Positions 34,910 through 43,996 of a stretch of DNA of 64,000 nt are shown one piece after another. A model generated the notes under the pieces. It was given only the letters and a program-made list of their open reading frames with translations. It did not search any database and was not told the DNA's origin. The first letter of the stretch is position 1; every line of letters starts with the position of its first letter. Location: NCBI RefSeq assembly GCF_001746205.1, contig NZ_MDCO01000010.1, positions 1 through 64,000 on the forward strand, in the 5' to 3' direction. Both the position numbers and the translations under genes were made by a program. This DNA comes from Brachyspira hampsonii (GTDB lineage Bacteria; Spirochaetota; Brachyspiria; Brachyspirales; Brachyspiraceae).

Positions 34910-35365
34910 TTAATGTTTAATATAATATGTTATTTTACCATATTCATCAAGTTGTGGATATAAATCGAATATTTTAGATTTAGTTTCAGAAATACAAGCA
35001 GAAGAAGTATTTTCAATTCTCACTGTATTATTATTAAATCTGTCTAAAAAAACACCTGCTATTTTTAAAATAGCCCCTGCAACATTTAAAATAAACTTTT
35101 CATTATTGATAGATTGTTCTTGAGCATAATAAAGATCTCTTCTAGCAAATAGTTTAGATTCCATATCTCTAACTATCATACGAGGTTGACCGTAAACAGA
35201 TATTATTTCTAATCCATATTTACGATTTTGATCATCTAAATTGTTAGCCACATCAGTAAGTAAATTACCCAAGCCATTACAACCGCTAGATAATATTGAT
35301 GGTATATTATAATTTATTTTCATATAATTTGAAAGTAAGTTATTTAATTTTATCAAATTAGACAT
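34910..35365 (-). CDS. Orphan conserved protein, paralogue of the interrupted gene
   Basis: 151 residues from the ATG at 35365, chosen because GGAGG (35375-35371) lies five bases before it; an ATG at 35377 overlaps that ribosome site. No signal peptide. The block MIVRDMESKLFARRDLYYAQEQSINNEKFILN matches VIRDIITKLFASKASFYNQEMNINSTKYALN of the neighbouring interrupted gene, so the two form a small tandem family. The following stretch ILNVAGAILKIAGVFLDRF is amphipathic or membrane-prone. I do not recognise the family. A 20-bp A/T hairpin terminates it. Confidence 0.6.
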   Translation of the reverse strand: MSNLIKLNNLLSNYMKINYNIPSILSSGCNGLGNLLTDVANNLDDQNRKYGLEIISVYGQPRMIVRDMESKLFARRDLYYAQEQSINNEKFILNVAGAILKIAGVFLDRFNNNTVRIENTSSACISETKSKIFDLYPQLDEYGKITYYIKH

Positions 35366-35769
35366 TATAACCTCCATTTATTATACATACCAATATTATA
35401 TTGTAAATTTATATTTTGTCAAGTTATTAATAATTTTATCTATATTAATATAATATACATTTATATACTGTTTTTTATAGTATGTATTTTTAGTTGTATT
35501 TAACTAAAAAGTATATATATTTATTTTGTAATGTAAGTTACTGAATATAAGTATATTATTAAATTTAATAATACATATATAATGAAAAATATAAAAATAT
35601 ATTATGTTATAAAATTAAAGTTCTTTCAAGTATGTATGCTAAATTATAATTATATTAAACATTTAATATGAAAATTTTATTTAATATATTTTATTCTTTT
35701 ATATTGCAGTCTTTTTTAAAATATGATATTCTTATGCATTTGAAAGAAGCAAAGAAAATATGTTAGATA
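35366..35769. other. Intergenic spacer before folC
   Basis: About 400 bases of extreme A/T content between divergent genes. Apart from the ribosome site of the orphan gene at its left edge I see no reading frame, RNA gene or convincing inverted repeat. Confidence 0.4.
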
Positions 35770-37092
35770 ATGGAAACAATTATGGAGAATATGAATGAAG
35801 CTTTAGACTATATATACTCTTTTATTGGTAAAAAGACATTGCATAAAAATAGTTTTAATCATATAAACAATGTGAAAAGTATTTTAAAAATTTTAGGCTA
35901 TAAGCAGATTTTTAAAGTTATACATGTAACGGGAACAAAAGGCAAAGGGTCTACAACATTAGTATTGTCTAAAATGCTTTCATCTATAGGATATAAGTCT
36001 GGAGCTTTCATATCACCTCATATAGTTAATGAAAGAGAAAGAATATCTATAAATGAAGAATGGATAAGCGAAGAAGATTTTATCTATATAACAAAAAAAA
36101 TAAAGAATATTGTAGATAATAATGAAATATATAGTAATATAACCGTTTTTGAGATATTCACAATAATGGGATTATATTACTTTTTTATAAAAGGTATAGA
36201 TTATGCATGTATTGAAGTTGGTATAGGCGGAAAGTTGGACTGTACTAATATAGTAGAGTCAGATATAAGTATTCTTACATCAATATCTTATGATCATATG
36301 GAAGTATTGGGATATACTATAGAAGAAATAACCGTACAGAAAGCAGGGATCATAAAACCTAATTCTGTTGTAATCTCAGCATATCAGGAAGAAAATTCTA
36401 TAAAAATAATAGAGAATATATCAAAAGAAAATAATTGCGAATTATATATTTTTAAAAAAGATTTTGATGCTGAAATAATACTCAACAGTAATGAAAAATT
36501 AGAATTTAATTATATTGATAATAATAAAAAATATAACTTCTCAACTGTTTTGCTTGGAGAACATCAGGCAGAAAATATCTCTCTTTCTTTTAAAGCATTA
36601 AATCTGCTTCTTAAAGAGGATAATAATTATACAGAAAAAAATATAAATAAAGCTATAAAGTCTTTAAAAGATTTTAACATAAATGCACGCCTTACATTTA
36701 TGCATAGGAATCCTGATATAATAGTGGACGGTGCTCATAATTCAAAATCATTAGAAAGAATACTCAATACTATATATAAATGGTATGATGATATCATAAT
36801 ATTATTTGCTCCTTTAAGTCAGAAGGATATAAAAAATATGGCTGATGTATTAAAAAGACATGATTCGTTAATAATATTAAGCTCCCCTGATAATGTATCT
36901 CATAAAGAAACGGATAGCTATAAAACTTATCAATATTTTAAAGATAATAGTAATGTTAAGCATATACCAATTTTTCATGATGCTATTAAGGATATAAAAT
37001 CAATTAATAAAAATAATAAACCTGTACTTGTAATAGGTTCATTATATGCTGCTAGTGAATTTATAAGTTTATATAAAGATATGGATATATAA
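35770..37092 (+). CDS. folC: Bifunctional folylpolyglutamate/dihydrofolate synthase
   Basis: 440 residues, Mur-ligase fold. The FolC pattern appears as MNEALDYIYSFIGKK near the start, the P-loop VIHVTGTKGKGSTTLVLSKML, SGAFISPHIVNERERI, YACIEVGIGGKLDCTNIV, SYDHMEVLGYTIEEI with AGIIKPN, and in the C-terminal domain NARLTFMHRNPDIIVDGAHN. It adds glutamate to folates and may make dihydrofolate. Three in-frame ATGs (35770, 35785, 35794) are possible and no ribosome site clearly decides between them. Isolated gene; the folate pathway is not otherwise in the window. Confidence 0.92.
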   Translation: METIMENMNEALDYIYSFIGKKTLHKNSFNHINNVKSILKILGYKQIFKVIHVTGTKGKGSTTLVLSKMLSSIGYKSGAFISPHIVNERERISINEEWISEEDFIYITKKIKNIVDNNEIYSNITVFEIFTIMGLYYFFIKGIDYACIEVGIGGKLDCTNIVESDISILTSISYDHMEVLGYTIEEITVQKAGIIKPNSVVISAYQEENSIKIIENISKENNCELYIFKKDFDAEIILNSNEKLEFNYIDNNKKYNFSTVLLGEHQAENISLSFKALNLLLKEDNNYTEKNINKAIKSLKDFNINARLTFMHRNPDIIVDGAHNSKSLERILNTIYKWYDDIIILFAPLSQKDIKNMADVLKRHDSLIILSSPDNVSHKETDSYKTYQYFKDNSNVKHIPIFHDAIKDIKSINKNNKPVLVIGSLYAASEFISLYKDMDI

Positions 37093-37111
37093 AAATATGT
37101 CCAAAATATAT

Positions 37112-37391
37112 TATACTTGCTTCAAAAGTATTTGATGAGATTATATATAAAAATTTCATAATTTATCAATTATAAAAATAATATATTATATGTTGTTGTT
37201 ATTTTAGTGTATAAATATGAGGCTTTCACCTAATTGTACTTTGAATGCTTCTTGCCTTCGTAGGTACGCTTCATGAAGTACAGGATATGCATGATTTCTC
37301 TAATTATACCATATATTGACTTTGTTTGTACGACTTTGTGCTGTGCCGGATATTTGCCGTGCAATTATAAATAAAATTAATTTTGAAACAA
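37112..37391. repeat. Dispersed 280-bp intergenic repeat, copy 2
   Basis: Counterpart of 15514-15790, same orientation, starting 20 bases after folC. Right end 37360-37391 matches TGCAATTA, ATAAATAAAATTA, TTTTGAAACAA. The centre differs and holds GTACTT/AAGTAC (37236-37241, 37276-37281) around a CTTCATGAAG palindrome. No reading frame. Confidence 0.55.
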
Positions 37392-37454
37392 GTATAATTT
37401 TTCAAATATAGATTTAAATACTGTATAAATTAATTACACAAATTTTTCATAATG

Positions 37455-38165
37455 CTATCTGTCAATGCTATTTCTAATATAATAATTATCATTCTTTTTA
37501 CCAAATTCTATAATAGGTAAATGTACACCTATTTGAGCACCTATATCAACAGAAGCTAATTTTCCGATATATTTATATCCTTCACCTAATGAAGCCAAAT
37601 TATTCTTTATCTGTATGGTTGGTATATCAAAATTAGCATAAAATGATAAACTTACTAAAGCGAAATTTACACCTGTATAAAGTTTTACATAAGGTATAAC
37701 TAGATTATTAAATCTTGATGATAAGGTTTTGTAATCTAATAATGTATAATTGTCCCCTGTCCAATATTTACCAGATAAAGGAACTTTAACACCGCCTCCT
37801 ATACCTATTTGGAATATTGAAGGCTTCCATTCAAGACTAAGTCCTGTAATAATACTATCAAATTCATGTGTAAAATCTTGATAATTGTCATGAAATTTAA
37901 ATGTATCTCTATACCATCCGAAATCTACTGCTAATACTATATAATGGAATTTATTCAGCTGAAAATAAATTGACGGCTGAAATATAACTCCTGCTTCAAA
38001 TGCAGATTCTGCCTGTTCTGTTAAATACTCTGATAAAATACCATTTTGATAAAAACTAGGACGGCTACCAGCTAACGGAATATACAAACTCATTACAAAG
38101 TTATGAGAATATGCTAATACTGATGTCATTATAAATATAGTGCTTAGTATAATAATTTTTTTCAT
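37455..38165 (-). CDS. Predicted envelope beta-barrel protein, tandem copy A
   Basis: 236 residues. Signal peptide MKKIIILSTIFIMTSVLAYS, then a beta-rich body with alternating hydrophobic strands (VSLSFYANFDIPTIQIKNNLASLGEGY, LASVDIGAQIGVHLPIIEFG). It is clearly paralogous to the next gene: GWYRDTFKF, FTHEFD, GIGGGVK, GKYW, SRFNN-VIPYVKLYTG and NNLASLGEGY are shared. It is probably an outer-membrane barrel of a genus-specific family; function unknown. AAGGAAA precedes the ATG. A remnant of the same leader sequence at 37404-37440, downstream, suggests a third copy once existed. Confidence 0.7.
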   Translation of the reverse strand: MKKIIILSTIFIMTSVLAYSHNFVMSLYIPLAGSRPSFYQNGILSEYLTEQAESAFEAGVIFQPSIYFQLNKFHYIVLAVDFGWYRDTFKFHDNYQDFTHEFDSIITGLSLEWKPSIFQIGIGGGVKVPLSGKYWTGDNYTLLDYKTLSSRFNNLVIPYVKLYTGVNFALVSLSFYANFDIPTIQIKNNLASLGEGYKYIGKLASVDIGAQIGVHLPIIEFGKKNDNYYIRNSIDR

Positions 38166-38324
38166 ATTTTTTCCTTAAAACTAATGAGAGTATTGTATTA
38201 TAGCAAGATATAATAATTTATAATATTGCTTTTCGATAAAAAATTTTGAAACAATAGATGAATAAATATAAAAATTGAATGCCTATTTAAATACTGCATA
38301 AATTAATTCCATAAACCTTATACT

Positions 38325-38352
38325 AGTATAAATATTATTGTGTAAAAGTCAA
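38325..38352 (-). promoter_or_regulatory. Predicted distal promoter of copy A
   Basis: Minus strand TTGACT (38352-38347), 16 bases, TATACT (38330-38325). The identical hexamers and spacing recur before copy B at 39388-39415, giving leaders of roughly 150-185 bases. A nearer TATAAT also exists about 35 bases before the start of copy A. Confidence 0.45.
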
Positions 38353-38419
38353 TATAAAATATATAATTTTATTATACAATATATTGGTATTTACTTGTTT
38401 TTAATTAAATTATGAATTT
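38345..38419. repeat. 75-bp upstream repeat, copy A
   Basis: Matches 39408-39482 with about two to three mismatches, far better than the genes it accompanies. It ends with ATGAATTT (38412-38419), which in copy B is the start codon region of the coiled-coil gene at 39475. The duplication therefore carried along the first codons of the neighbouring gene. The rest of 38166-38500 has no gene. Confidence 0.75.
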
Positions 38420-38500
38420 AATAGTTTATATAAAAATAGGGATATATAAAAATATATCCCCATTGTAATAAAACTTTTTCTATAGTGAACTATTTGATAG

Positions 38501-39196
38501 TTAGTTAATTAATAGCTTATTGATTTTCTCCGCGAATTTGAATATATCTAAGTATAAACCAAGCTGAACACCTATGTCAACAGAAGCTAACTTTCCCGGA
38601 TAACTATATCCTTCGCCTAATGAAGCTAAATTATCTTTTATCTGCATATTTGGTATGTCAAAATTAACATATAGCGATAAACTTACAAGATATAAATCTA
38701 TACCTGTATAAAGTCTTACATAAGGTATAACAGGATTATTAAATCTTGATGAGAAATTACCTCCGCTTAATGCTACATTATTATTTCCTTCCCAATATTT
38801 ACCGGTGAAAGGAATTTTGACTCCTCCTCCTATACCTAATTCAAATATAGCAGGATTCCATCTGAAATTAAGACCAACCATAACATTATCAAATTCATGC
38901 GTAAAGTTTTTTGAAGAAGTTTGAAATTTAAATGTATCTCTATACCAACCAACATCTATACCTAGAGATACATCATTATGCTCATTTATATTAAAAGTAA
39001 CTCTAGGATTGAATATAACACCTACTTCAAAAGCTGATTTCGGACTTAATGATGAGGTTGGGTTTAAATTGTCATTTTGATAGAGGCTAGGAATACTTCC
39101 TCCTAATGGTACATAAAGTCCTATACCTAAAGTATGAGAGTAGGCTAAGGCCGATGTAATCAGAAATAAACTGATTAGAATAGTAATTTTTTTCAT
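38501..39196 (-). CDS. Predicted envelope beta-barrel protein, tandem copy B
   Basis: 231 residues. Signal peptide MKKITILISLFLITSALAYS. The body is colinear with copy A: YVPLGGSIPSLYQN, SAFEVGVIFNPRVTF, GWYRDTFKFQ, FTHEFDNVMVGLNFRWNPAIFELGIGGGVKIPFTGKYW, SRFNNPVIPYVRLYTG, and MQIKDNLASLGEGYSYPGKLASVDIG. Duplicated outer-membrane-type protein; divergence of loops (for example after SLYQN and in the VALSGGNFSS region) against conserved strands would fit surface exposure. AAGGAG ribosome site. Confidence 0.7.
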   Translation of the reverse strand: MKKITILISLFLITSALAYSHTLGIGLYVPLGGSIPSLYQNDNLNPTSSLSPKSAFEVGVIFNPRVTFNINEHNDVSLGIDVGWYRDTFKFQTSSKNFTHEFDNVMVGLNFRWNPAIFELGIGGGVKIPFTGKYWEGNNNVALSGGNFSSRFNNPVIPYVRLYTGIDLYLVSLSLYVNFDIPNMQIKDNLASLGEGYSYPGKLASVDIGVQLGLYLDIFKFAEKINKLLIN

Positions 39197-39387
39197 ATTT
39201 TTCTCCTTGAAATTTATCTTAGTATACTGCAGAAATATGGAATAATTTAGGATATTTATTTTAGAAAAAAAATAATGAAATAATAATTAAAATTTTTGAG
39301 TTTGAAAATAGAAATAAAAAAATTGTCAAAATATAAATTTAGATATTGCATAAATTAATTCCATAAAACTTTCATAAACCTGATAGT

Positions 39388-39415
39388 AGTATAAAGTTTT
39401 TTCTATAAAAGTCAA
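39388..39415 (-). promoter_or_regulatory. Predicted distal promoter of copy B
   Basis: Minus strand TTGACT (39415-39410), 16 bases, TATACT (39393-39388), the same as copy A. Confidence 0.45.
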
Positions 39416-39482
39416 TATGAAATATATAATTTTATTATGCAATATATTGGTATTTACTTGTTTTTAATTAAATTATGAATTT
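39408..39482. repeat. 75-bp upstream repeat, copy B
   Basis: Partner of 38345-38419. It spans the minus-strand -35 of copy B and the 5' end of the divergent coiled-coil gene, including its ATG at 39475. Confidence 0.75.
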
Positions 39483-40104
39483 TATTAGATTTGAGGAAGT
39501 CAGAGAAGAACAAACTAAATTCCTAGAAGAAGAAAAAGAAAATTTAAATAATCTCAAAGAAGAATTGTCAAATAGTGTAGATGAAAAGATAGATGAAAGA
39601 ATAGAGAAAAATAATTCTAATTACAATAGTATAATGCTTGAACAGAATCTCAAGAATTTTAAAGAACTATCAGATTTGAGAAAACATTATAAAGAATTAG
39701 AAGAAGAGATTGATAAACTTGCTAATAAAGATATTCAATATAATCCTAGCAATTCTAATTTTGAAGAGTTTGCTGATTTCATTAATGAAAGATTGAACAA
39801 TCAGGAAGCAAAAAATGATGAGTTCATAAAAACTGTAAATGATATTTTAAATAAAAATAATATAAAGTATGAAGAGTTATTTGATTCAGTAAGCAGAAAA
39901 TCTGAAGTTTATAATGATGTTAATAATAATTCTGAATATATAAGATATGTGAAAAATAAAGAGGAAAGATGTAAAGATATTAATGCAGATAGAGTAATTA
40001 AAGATAATAAAACATTAGATAAAAAAATAAGCGATGTTGCTATATTATCCATTTCTATTTTTGCAGTTATAGTTGTTATATTTTTAGCATATCAGCTGCT
40101 GTAA
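39475..40104 (+). CDS. Coiled-coil protein with C-terminal membrane anchor
   Basis: 209 residues. Highly charged heptad-rich helices (about 5-90: EEVREEQTKFLEEEKENLNNLKEELSNSVDEKI and LRKHYKELEEEIDKL), a second helical part to 175, then a single C-terminal membrane helix (VAILSISIFAVIVVIFLAYQLL). This is the topology of a tail-anchored inner-membrane protein with a cytoplasmic coiled coil. No family recognised. It ends two bases before the open frame of rnhB, so the pair may be cotranscribed. Its start codon lies in the 75-bp duplicated segment. Confidence 0.65.
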   Translation: MNFIRFEEVREEQTKFLEEEKENLNNLKEELSNSVDEKIDERIEKNNSNYNSIMLEQNLKNFKELSDLRKHYKELEEEIDKLANKDIQYNPSNSNFEEFADFINERLNNQEAKNDEFIKTVNDILNKNNIKYEELFDSVSRKSEVYNDVNNNSEYIRYVKNKEERCKDINADRVIKDNKTLDKKISDVAILSISIFAVIVVIFLAYQLL

Positions 40105-40124
40105 TTTTGTATGAAGATGTGTAT

Positions 40125-40799
40125 ATGTTTTTTGATAATAAAGCAGATAAATTTGTCTATGAAAGAGAATATTTATCATTGGGGCATAAATATATATGCG
40201 GTATAGATGAGGTAGGAAGGGGCTGTTTATTTGGTCCTGTTACAGCTGCTGCGGTTATAATGCCTTTAGAACTTTACAATGATACTGAATTAAAAATAGA
40301 AAATATAGTAGAAGAAGTTGATGATTCAAAAAAAATATCTGCTAAAAAAAGAGAAGAGCTTTATGATAAAATTATAGATAAGGCTTTATCTTTTAGTATT
40401 TACTCGGTTGATTCAAAAACTATAGATGAGATAAATATTTATAATGCCGTAAAACTCGCTATGATTAATGCGGTTGAGAAATTGACTATTAAACCTGATA
40501 TATTATTAATAGATGCTCTAAAATTGGATACTAATATAAAGCAATGTTCTATAATTAAAGGCGATTCTAAATCCTATAGTATAGGCTGTGCAAGCATATT
40601 AGCAAAAGTATACAGAGATAGAATGATGAATGAGCTTTCAGATTTTTATCAGAAATATAAAGTTTCAAAAAATAAAGGATACGGCACTAAAGAGCATATA
40701 AAAGCCATAGAAATGTACGGACCAAGCGATATGCATAGATACTCTTTTGAGCCTGTAAAATCAAATTATAAAAAAACAGAAGATAATTTATTATTATAA
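40125..40799 (+). CDS. rnhB: Ribonuclease HII
   Basis: About 224 residues. Catalytic motif YICGIDEVGRGCLFGPV (Asp and Glu of DEVGRG) near the N-terminus, VDDSKKISAKKREELYDKI, LLIDALKLD (Asp), and KGDSKSYSIGCASILAKVYRDRMM (Asp of GDSKSYSI). It removes ribonucleotides and RNA from RNA-DNA hybrids. The frame opens at a TTG at 40107 right after the preceding stop, but the first ATG (40125, MFFDNKADKFVYEREYL) is the more likely start; neither has a strong ribosome site. Upstream gene shares the strand. Confidence 0.92.
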   Translation: MFFDNKADKFVYEREYLSLGHKYICGIDEVGRGCLFGPVTAAAVIMPLELYNDTELKIENIVEEVDDSKKISAKKREELYDKIIDKALSFSIYSVDSKTIDEINIYNAVKLAMINAVEKLTIKPDILLIDALKLDTNIKQCSIIKGDSKSYSIGCASILAKVYRDRMMNELSDFYQKYKVSKNKGYGTKEHIKAIEMYGPSDMHRYSFEPVKSNYKKTEDNLLL

Positions 40800-40838
40800 A
40801 ATACTTGTCTTTGATAAATTTTATGATAATATATTTAT

Positions 40839-41630
40839 ATGATTAATAATATAAAATTAGTAGCAACCGATTTAGACGGCACATTTTTTAATGGTAATAG
40901 TTCTATAAGCGATTATAATAAAAATATTTTTCAATTTCTGATGAAAAACGGTATAGAAATAATACTTGCTACAGGAAGATCTTTCAGCGGTATGAAGCCG
41001 TATAAAGATATTCTCTCTAATAATAATTATTCTATAATATTTAATGGTGCTATAATAATAGATAATAAAGAAAATTTTATATATGATAGGGTTATAGATT
41101 CTGATACATCAAAATCTATTATAGATATTTATGATAAGTATAATGTTCATTTGCATGTTTATAAGGGAAATAGACATATAGCATCGGAATCTGATTTTTA
41201 TTTGGAGAAATATATTAGAAAGTCAAAAATTAATGATATATCTATAGGTTTAGAAAATATTGATAATTTTGAATTTAATAAAATGGTATTCATAGGTGAT
41301 AGAGAAGAGCTAGAAATACTTCAAAATGATATAAGAAATAATTTTAATGTTCATACATGTTTTTCACACACTAATTTTTTAGAGATATTGGCTTCAGGTG
41401 TTAATAAAGGCATTGCTTTGGAATGGATATGTTCTAAAAAAGGAATAAACAGAGATGAAATAATAGCTTTTGGGGATAATTATAATGATATTGAAATGAT
41501 AGAATATGCAGGAATTGGTGTTGCTATGGGAAATGCAGAAGATGAATTAAAAAGAAAAGCCGATTATATATGTTTAAGTAATAATGAAGACGGAGTAGGA
41601 AGATTTTTAAAAACATATATGAAATTTTAG
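40839..41630 (+). CDS. HAD-superfamily Cof-type phosphatase
   Basis: 263 residues. Motif I LVATDLDGTFFNG, motif II ILATGRSFSGM, a Lys in NKGIALEWICSKKGI and motif IV AFGDNYNDIEMIEYAGIGVAMGNAEDELK are those of the type IIB (Cof) HAD phosphatases, with a C2B cap domain between about 85 and 185. These hydrolyse sugar phosphates or flavin/PLP phosphates; the substrate cannot be told. It begins 39 bases after rnhB. Confidence 0.88.
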   Translation: MINNIKLVATDLDGTFFNGNSSISDYNKNIFQFLMKNGIEIILATGRSFSGMKPYKDILSNNNYSIIFNGAIIIDNKENFIYDRVIDSDTSKSIIDIYDKYNVHLHVYKGNRHIASESDFYLEKYIRKSKINDISIGLENIDNFEFNKMVFIGDREELEILQNDIRNNFNVHTCFSHTNFLEILASGVNKGIALEWICSKKGINRDEIIAFGDNYNDIEMIEYAGIGVAMGNAEDELKRKADYICLSNNEDGVGRFLKTYMKF

Positions 41631-41670
41631 TTATATAAGTTTTATTAAATATATTTTTATCAACGGCCTA

Positions 41671-41699
41671 TTGACATTTTTTATATTTAATGTTATATT
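41671..41699 (+). promoter_or_regulatory. Promoter of the tRNA-Gly gene
   Basis: TTGACA at 41671-41676, 17 bases, TATATT at 41694-41699, placing initiation about 9 bases before the tRNA 5' end. Confidence 0.7.
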
Positions 41700-41714
41700 T
41701 CTTTCAATGTCTAT

Positions 41715-41787
41715 GCGGGAATAACTCAGTTGGTAGAGTTTCTGCTTGCCATGCAGACTGTCGCGGGTTCGAGTCCCGTTTCCCGCT
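41715..41787 (+). tRNA. tRNA-Gly (anticodon GCC)
   Basis: Acceptor stem GCGGGAA (41715-41721) pairs with TTCCCGC (41780-41786), discriminator T at 41787. A D-arm with CTCAGTTGGTAGAG, anticodon stem TCTGC/GCAGA with loop TTGCCAT (anticodon GCC), and T-arm CGGGTTCGAGTCCCG are all present. CCA is not encoded. A frame that runs through the tRNA into tig is not translated here. Confidence 0.97.
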
Positions 41788-41795
41788 CATTAATA

Positions 41796-41836
41796 AACCC
41801 CAATAGATATGTTTTTTCTATTGGGGTTATTTTTTT
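41796..41836 (+). terminator. Terminator after tRNA-Gly
   Basis: AACCCCAATAGA (41796-41807) pairs perfectly with 41817-41828, followed by ATTTTTTTATTTTTT. It separates the tRNA from tig and leaves about 30 bases of tig leader. Confidence 0.9.
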
Positions 41837-41867
41837 ATTTTTTAATTTAAAAAAGGTATTGTTAAAA

Positions 41868-43178
41868 ATGGATATTAAAGATTTAAATTTTGAAACTTCA
41901 ACCGATGAAAAAGATTTAGTTACACTTAAAATTACTATTTCTAAAGATGCTTATGATAAAGAATTGGAAAAGCAAATAGAATATTATAAGCCTAGAGTTA
42001 ATGTTAAAGGTTTTAGAGTAGGGCATGCCCCTAATAATATTATACTTTCCAGATACAGAGATGCTTTGGAAGGTGCTACTAATGAAGTTTTGATAGAAGA
42101 GGCTTGGAATACTTATCATGATGAAAAAAATGTTAAGGCCTTAGGTACTCCTAAACTTCTTAATTTAGAAAAGAAAGATGACGGACTTCATCTTGATTAT
42201 GAATATTATCCTATACCTGAATTTGATTTGCCTGATTTGTCATCTATCAATGTAGAAAAAAATAAATATACAGTTGATGACAATGTTGTAGAAGAAGCTT
42301 ATAAACTTTCTCTTCAAAGATTTTCTCATTTTGAAGAAAGTGAATTGAAATCTGAACTTGGAGACAGAGTTTTTGTAAAAATAGAATTTGATGATGATGA
42401 AAATAAAAAGTATGATAAAGAACTTACTGTAGTAGCAAGCGACGATGAAAATGAAAGCATATTTGCTAGAAATGCTATCGGTGTAAAAAAAGATGATAAA
42501 AAACTCCTTAAAACTTATGTTGACGGCAGAGAAGCTACTTTAATGATGAATATAGTAAAAGTAGAAAAACCAGATATGAAAGATGATTCCAAAGAAGAAG
42601 ACAGACAAAAAGTAAAAGAATCTTTGAAAGAACATTTAATAAAAAGAGCAGAAGACAGAGCTAATAGCGAACTTATTAATGATACATTATTTAATAAATT
42701 AATAGAGTTAGTTAATATCACGCTTCCTAAAGGTTATTTTGAAGAGCAATTAGAAATCTCTTTAAATGAATTTGATAGATCTATGTCCAGCAGAGGAATG
42801 AGCAAAACAGATTTCTTAATTTCAGTTGCAAAAACAGATGAAGATATTAAAAAAGAATATGAAGAAAATGTAAGAAAGCAAATAACTTTTGATATGATTA
42901 TGGCTAAACTTTCAGAAACTTATAAAGATTCTATAACAGTGAATGAAGAAAAAGCTAAAGAATATGCTAATAGAATGTATCAGTATCAAAGCTATATGGG
43001 ACTTGCTAAACTTCCAAAAGAAGAACAGCAGAATATAGTTAATTATATAATGCGTGATGCACATACAAGAGCTACTTCTGAAGCTATAATGGACTATGTT
43101 AAAGAGCATGTAAATGTTTCAGAAAAAGATGCTGGTGAATTTAAGCCTGAAGAAAGCGATATTTGGGGCGGATATTAA
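41868..43178 (+). CDS. tig: Trigger factor (ribosome-associated chaperone)
   Basis: 436 residues from the ATG at 41868; upstream in-frame sequence belongs to the tRNA and its terminator. N-terminal ribosome-binding domain with the signature VKGFRVGHAPNNIILSRYRDAL (normally GFRxGKxP; here GH replaces GK). A central PPIase-like domain (about 150-250) is followed by a long helical C-terminal chaperone domain ending in EESDIWGGY. It folds nascent chains at the exit tunnel and acts as peptidyl-prolyl isomerase. First of tig-clpP-clpX, the usual bacterial order, 29 bases before clpP. Confidence 0.93.
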   Translation: MDIKDLNFETSTDEKDLVTLKITISKDAYDKELEKQIEYYKPRVNVKGFRVGHAPNNIILSRYRDALEGATNEVLIEEAWNTYHDEKNVKALGTPKLLNLEKKDDGLHLDYEYYPIPEFDLPDLSSINVEKNKYTVDDNVVEEAYKLSLQRFSHFEESELKSELGDRVFVKIEFDDDENKKYDKELTVVASDDENESIFARNAIGVKKDDKKLLKTYVDGREATLMMNIVKVEKPDMKDDSKEEDRQKVKESLKEHLIKRAEDRANSELINDTLFNKLIELVNITLPKGYFEEQLEISLNEFDRSMSSRGMSKTDFLISVAKTDEDIKKEYEENVRKQITFDMIMAKLSETYKDSITVNEEKAKEYANRMYQYQSYMGLAKLPKEEQQNIVNYIMRDAHTRATSEAIMDYVKEHVNVSEKDAGEFKPEESDIWGGY

Positions 43179-43207
43179 TAATTAATTATATGTAGAGGTA
43201 ATATAGA

Positions 43208-43804
43208 ATGGAGAAGAATTATATGACTATACCTTATGTAATAGAGCAAACAAGCAGAGGAGAGCGTTCCTACGATATATATTCCAGACTTTTAAAAGAC
43301 AGAATTATATTTTTGGGCGGTGAGATTAATGATGATGTTGCTAATGTAGTTATAGCACAGCTTTTATTTTTGGAATCAGCTGATCCTGAAAAAGATATTT
43401 CACTATATATAAATAGTCCGGGAGGAGTTGTTACTGCTGCTTTGGGTATGTATGATACTATGCAGTATGTTAAGCCGGATGTTGCTACTTTATGTGTTGG
43501 ACAGGCTGCTTCAGCAGGTGCTTTGCTTCTTGCCGGAGGAGCTAAAGGTAAAAGATTTGCAACTGCAAACTCAAGAATAATGATACACCAGCCTTCAGGA
43601 GGCTCCAGAGGTATGGTTACCGATATGGAAATACAGCTTAAAGAAACTATTCGTTTGAAAAGCATACTTAATAATATTATGGCTAATCATACAGGTCAGG
43701 ATATTAAAAAACTTGAAGCTGATATGGATAGAGATTATTTTATGAGTGCTGATGAAGCTAAAGAGTATGGAATTATAGATAAGGTTTTTTCCAGCAGAGA
43801 ATAA
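43208..43804 (+). CDS. clpP: ATP-dependent Clp protease, proteolytic subunit
   Basis: 198 residues. All ClpP landmarks are present: [58 protein letters not shown], catalytic Ser in [16 protein letters not shown], catalytic His in [11 protein letters not shown], and Asp in the [20 protein letters not shown] segment. It forms the tetradecameric barrel with ClpX. A terminator follows, so clpX probably has its own promoter as well. Confidence 0.97.
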   Translation: MEKNYMTIPYVIEQTSRGERSYDIYSRLLKDRIIFLGGEINDDVANVVIAQLLFLESADPEKDISLYINSPGGVVTAALGMYDTMQYVKPDVATLCVGQAASAGALLLAGGAKGKRFATANSRIMIHQPSGGSRGMVTDMEIQLKETIRLKSILNNIMANHTGQDIKKLEADMDRDYFMSADEAKEYGIIDKVFSSRE

Positions 43805-43823
43805 TTTTTTTAGTATTAAAATA

Positions 43824-43871
43824 TAAAAGCTAATAATCTTTTTATTAAGTTTATTAGCTTTTAATTTTTTT
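43824..43871 (+). terminator. Terminator after clpP
   Basis: TAAAAGCTAATAA (43824-43836) and TTATTAGCTTTTA (43851-43863) form a 13-bp stem, then AATTTTTTT. Confidence 0.8.
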
Positions 43872-43916
43872 ATTGTAATTTTTTATTTTAATTTTTTATT
43901 TTAATTTTTTATTGCA
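43863..43916. repeat. 13-bp A/T tandem repeat, four copies
   Basis: Units AATTTTTTATTNN repeated four times (the first one base longer), immediately after the clpP terminator and about 80 bases before clpX. Confidence 0.7.
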
Positions 43917-43996
43917 ATAGTTCTATTATAATATAGAATATGTTAATTAAATTTAAATTATTTTTATAAAAAATAATATGGTTGTATTGGAGAGAT

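Noticed and set aside
41730-41867. 46-codon in-frame extension of trigger factor
   Set aside because: It is the tRNA-Gly gene, its terminator and leader; trigger factor begins at the ATG at 41868.
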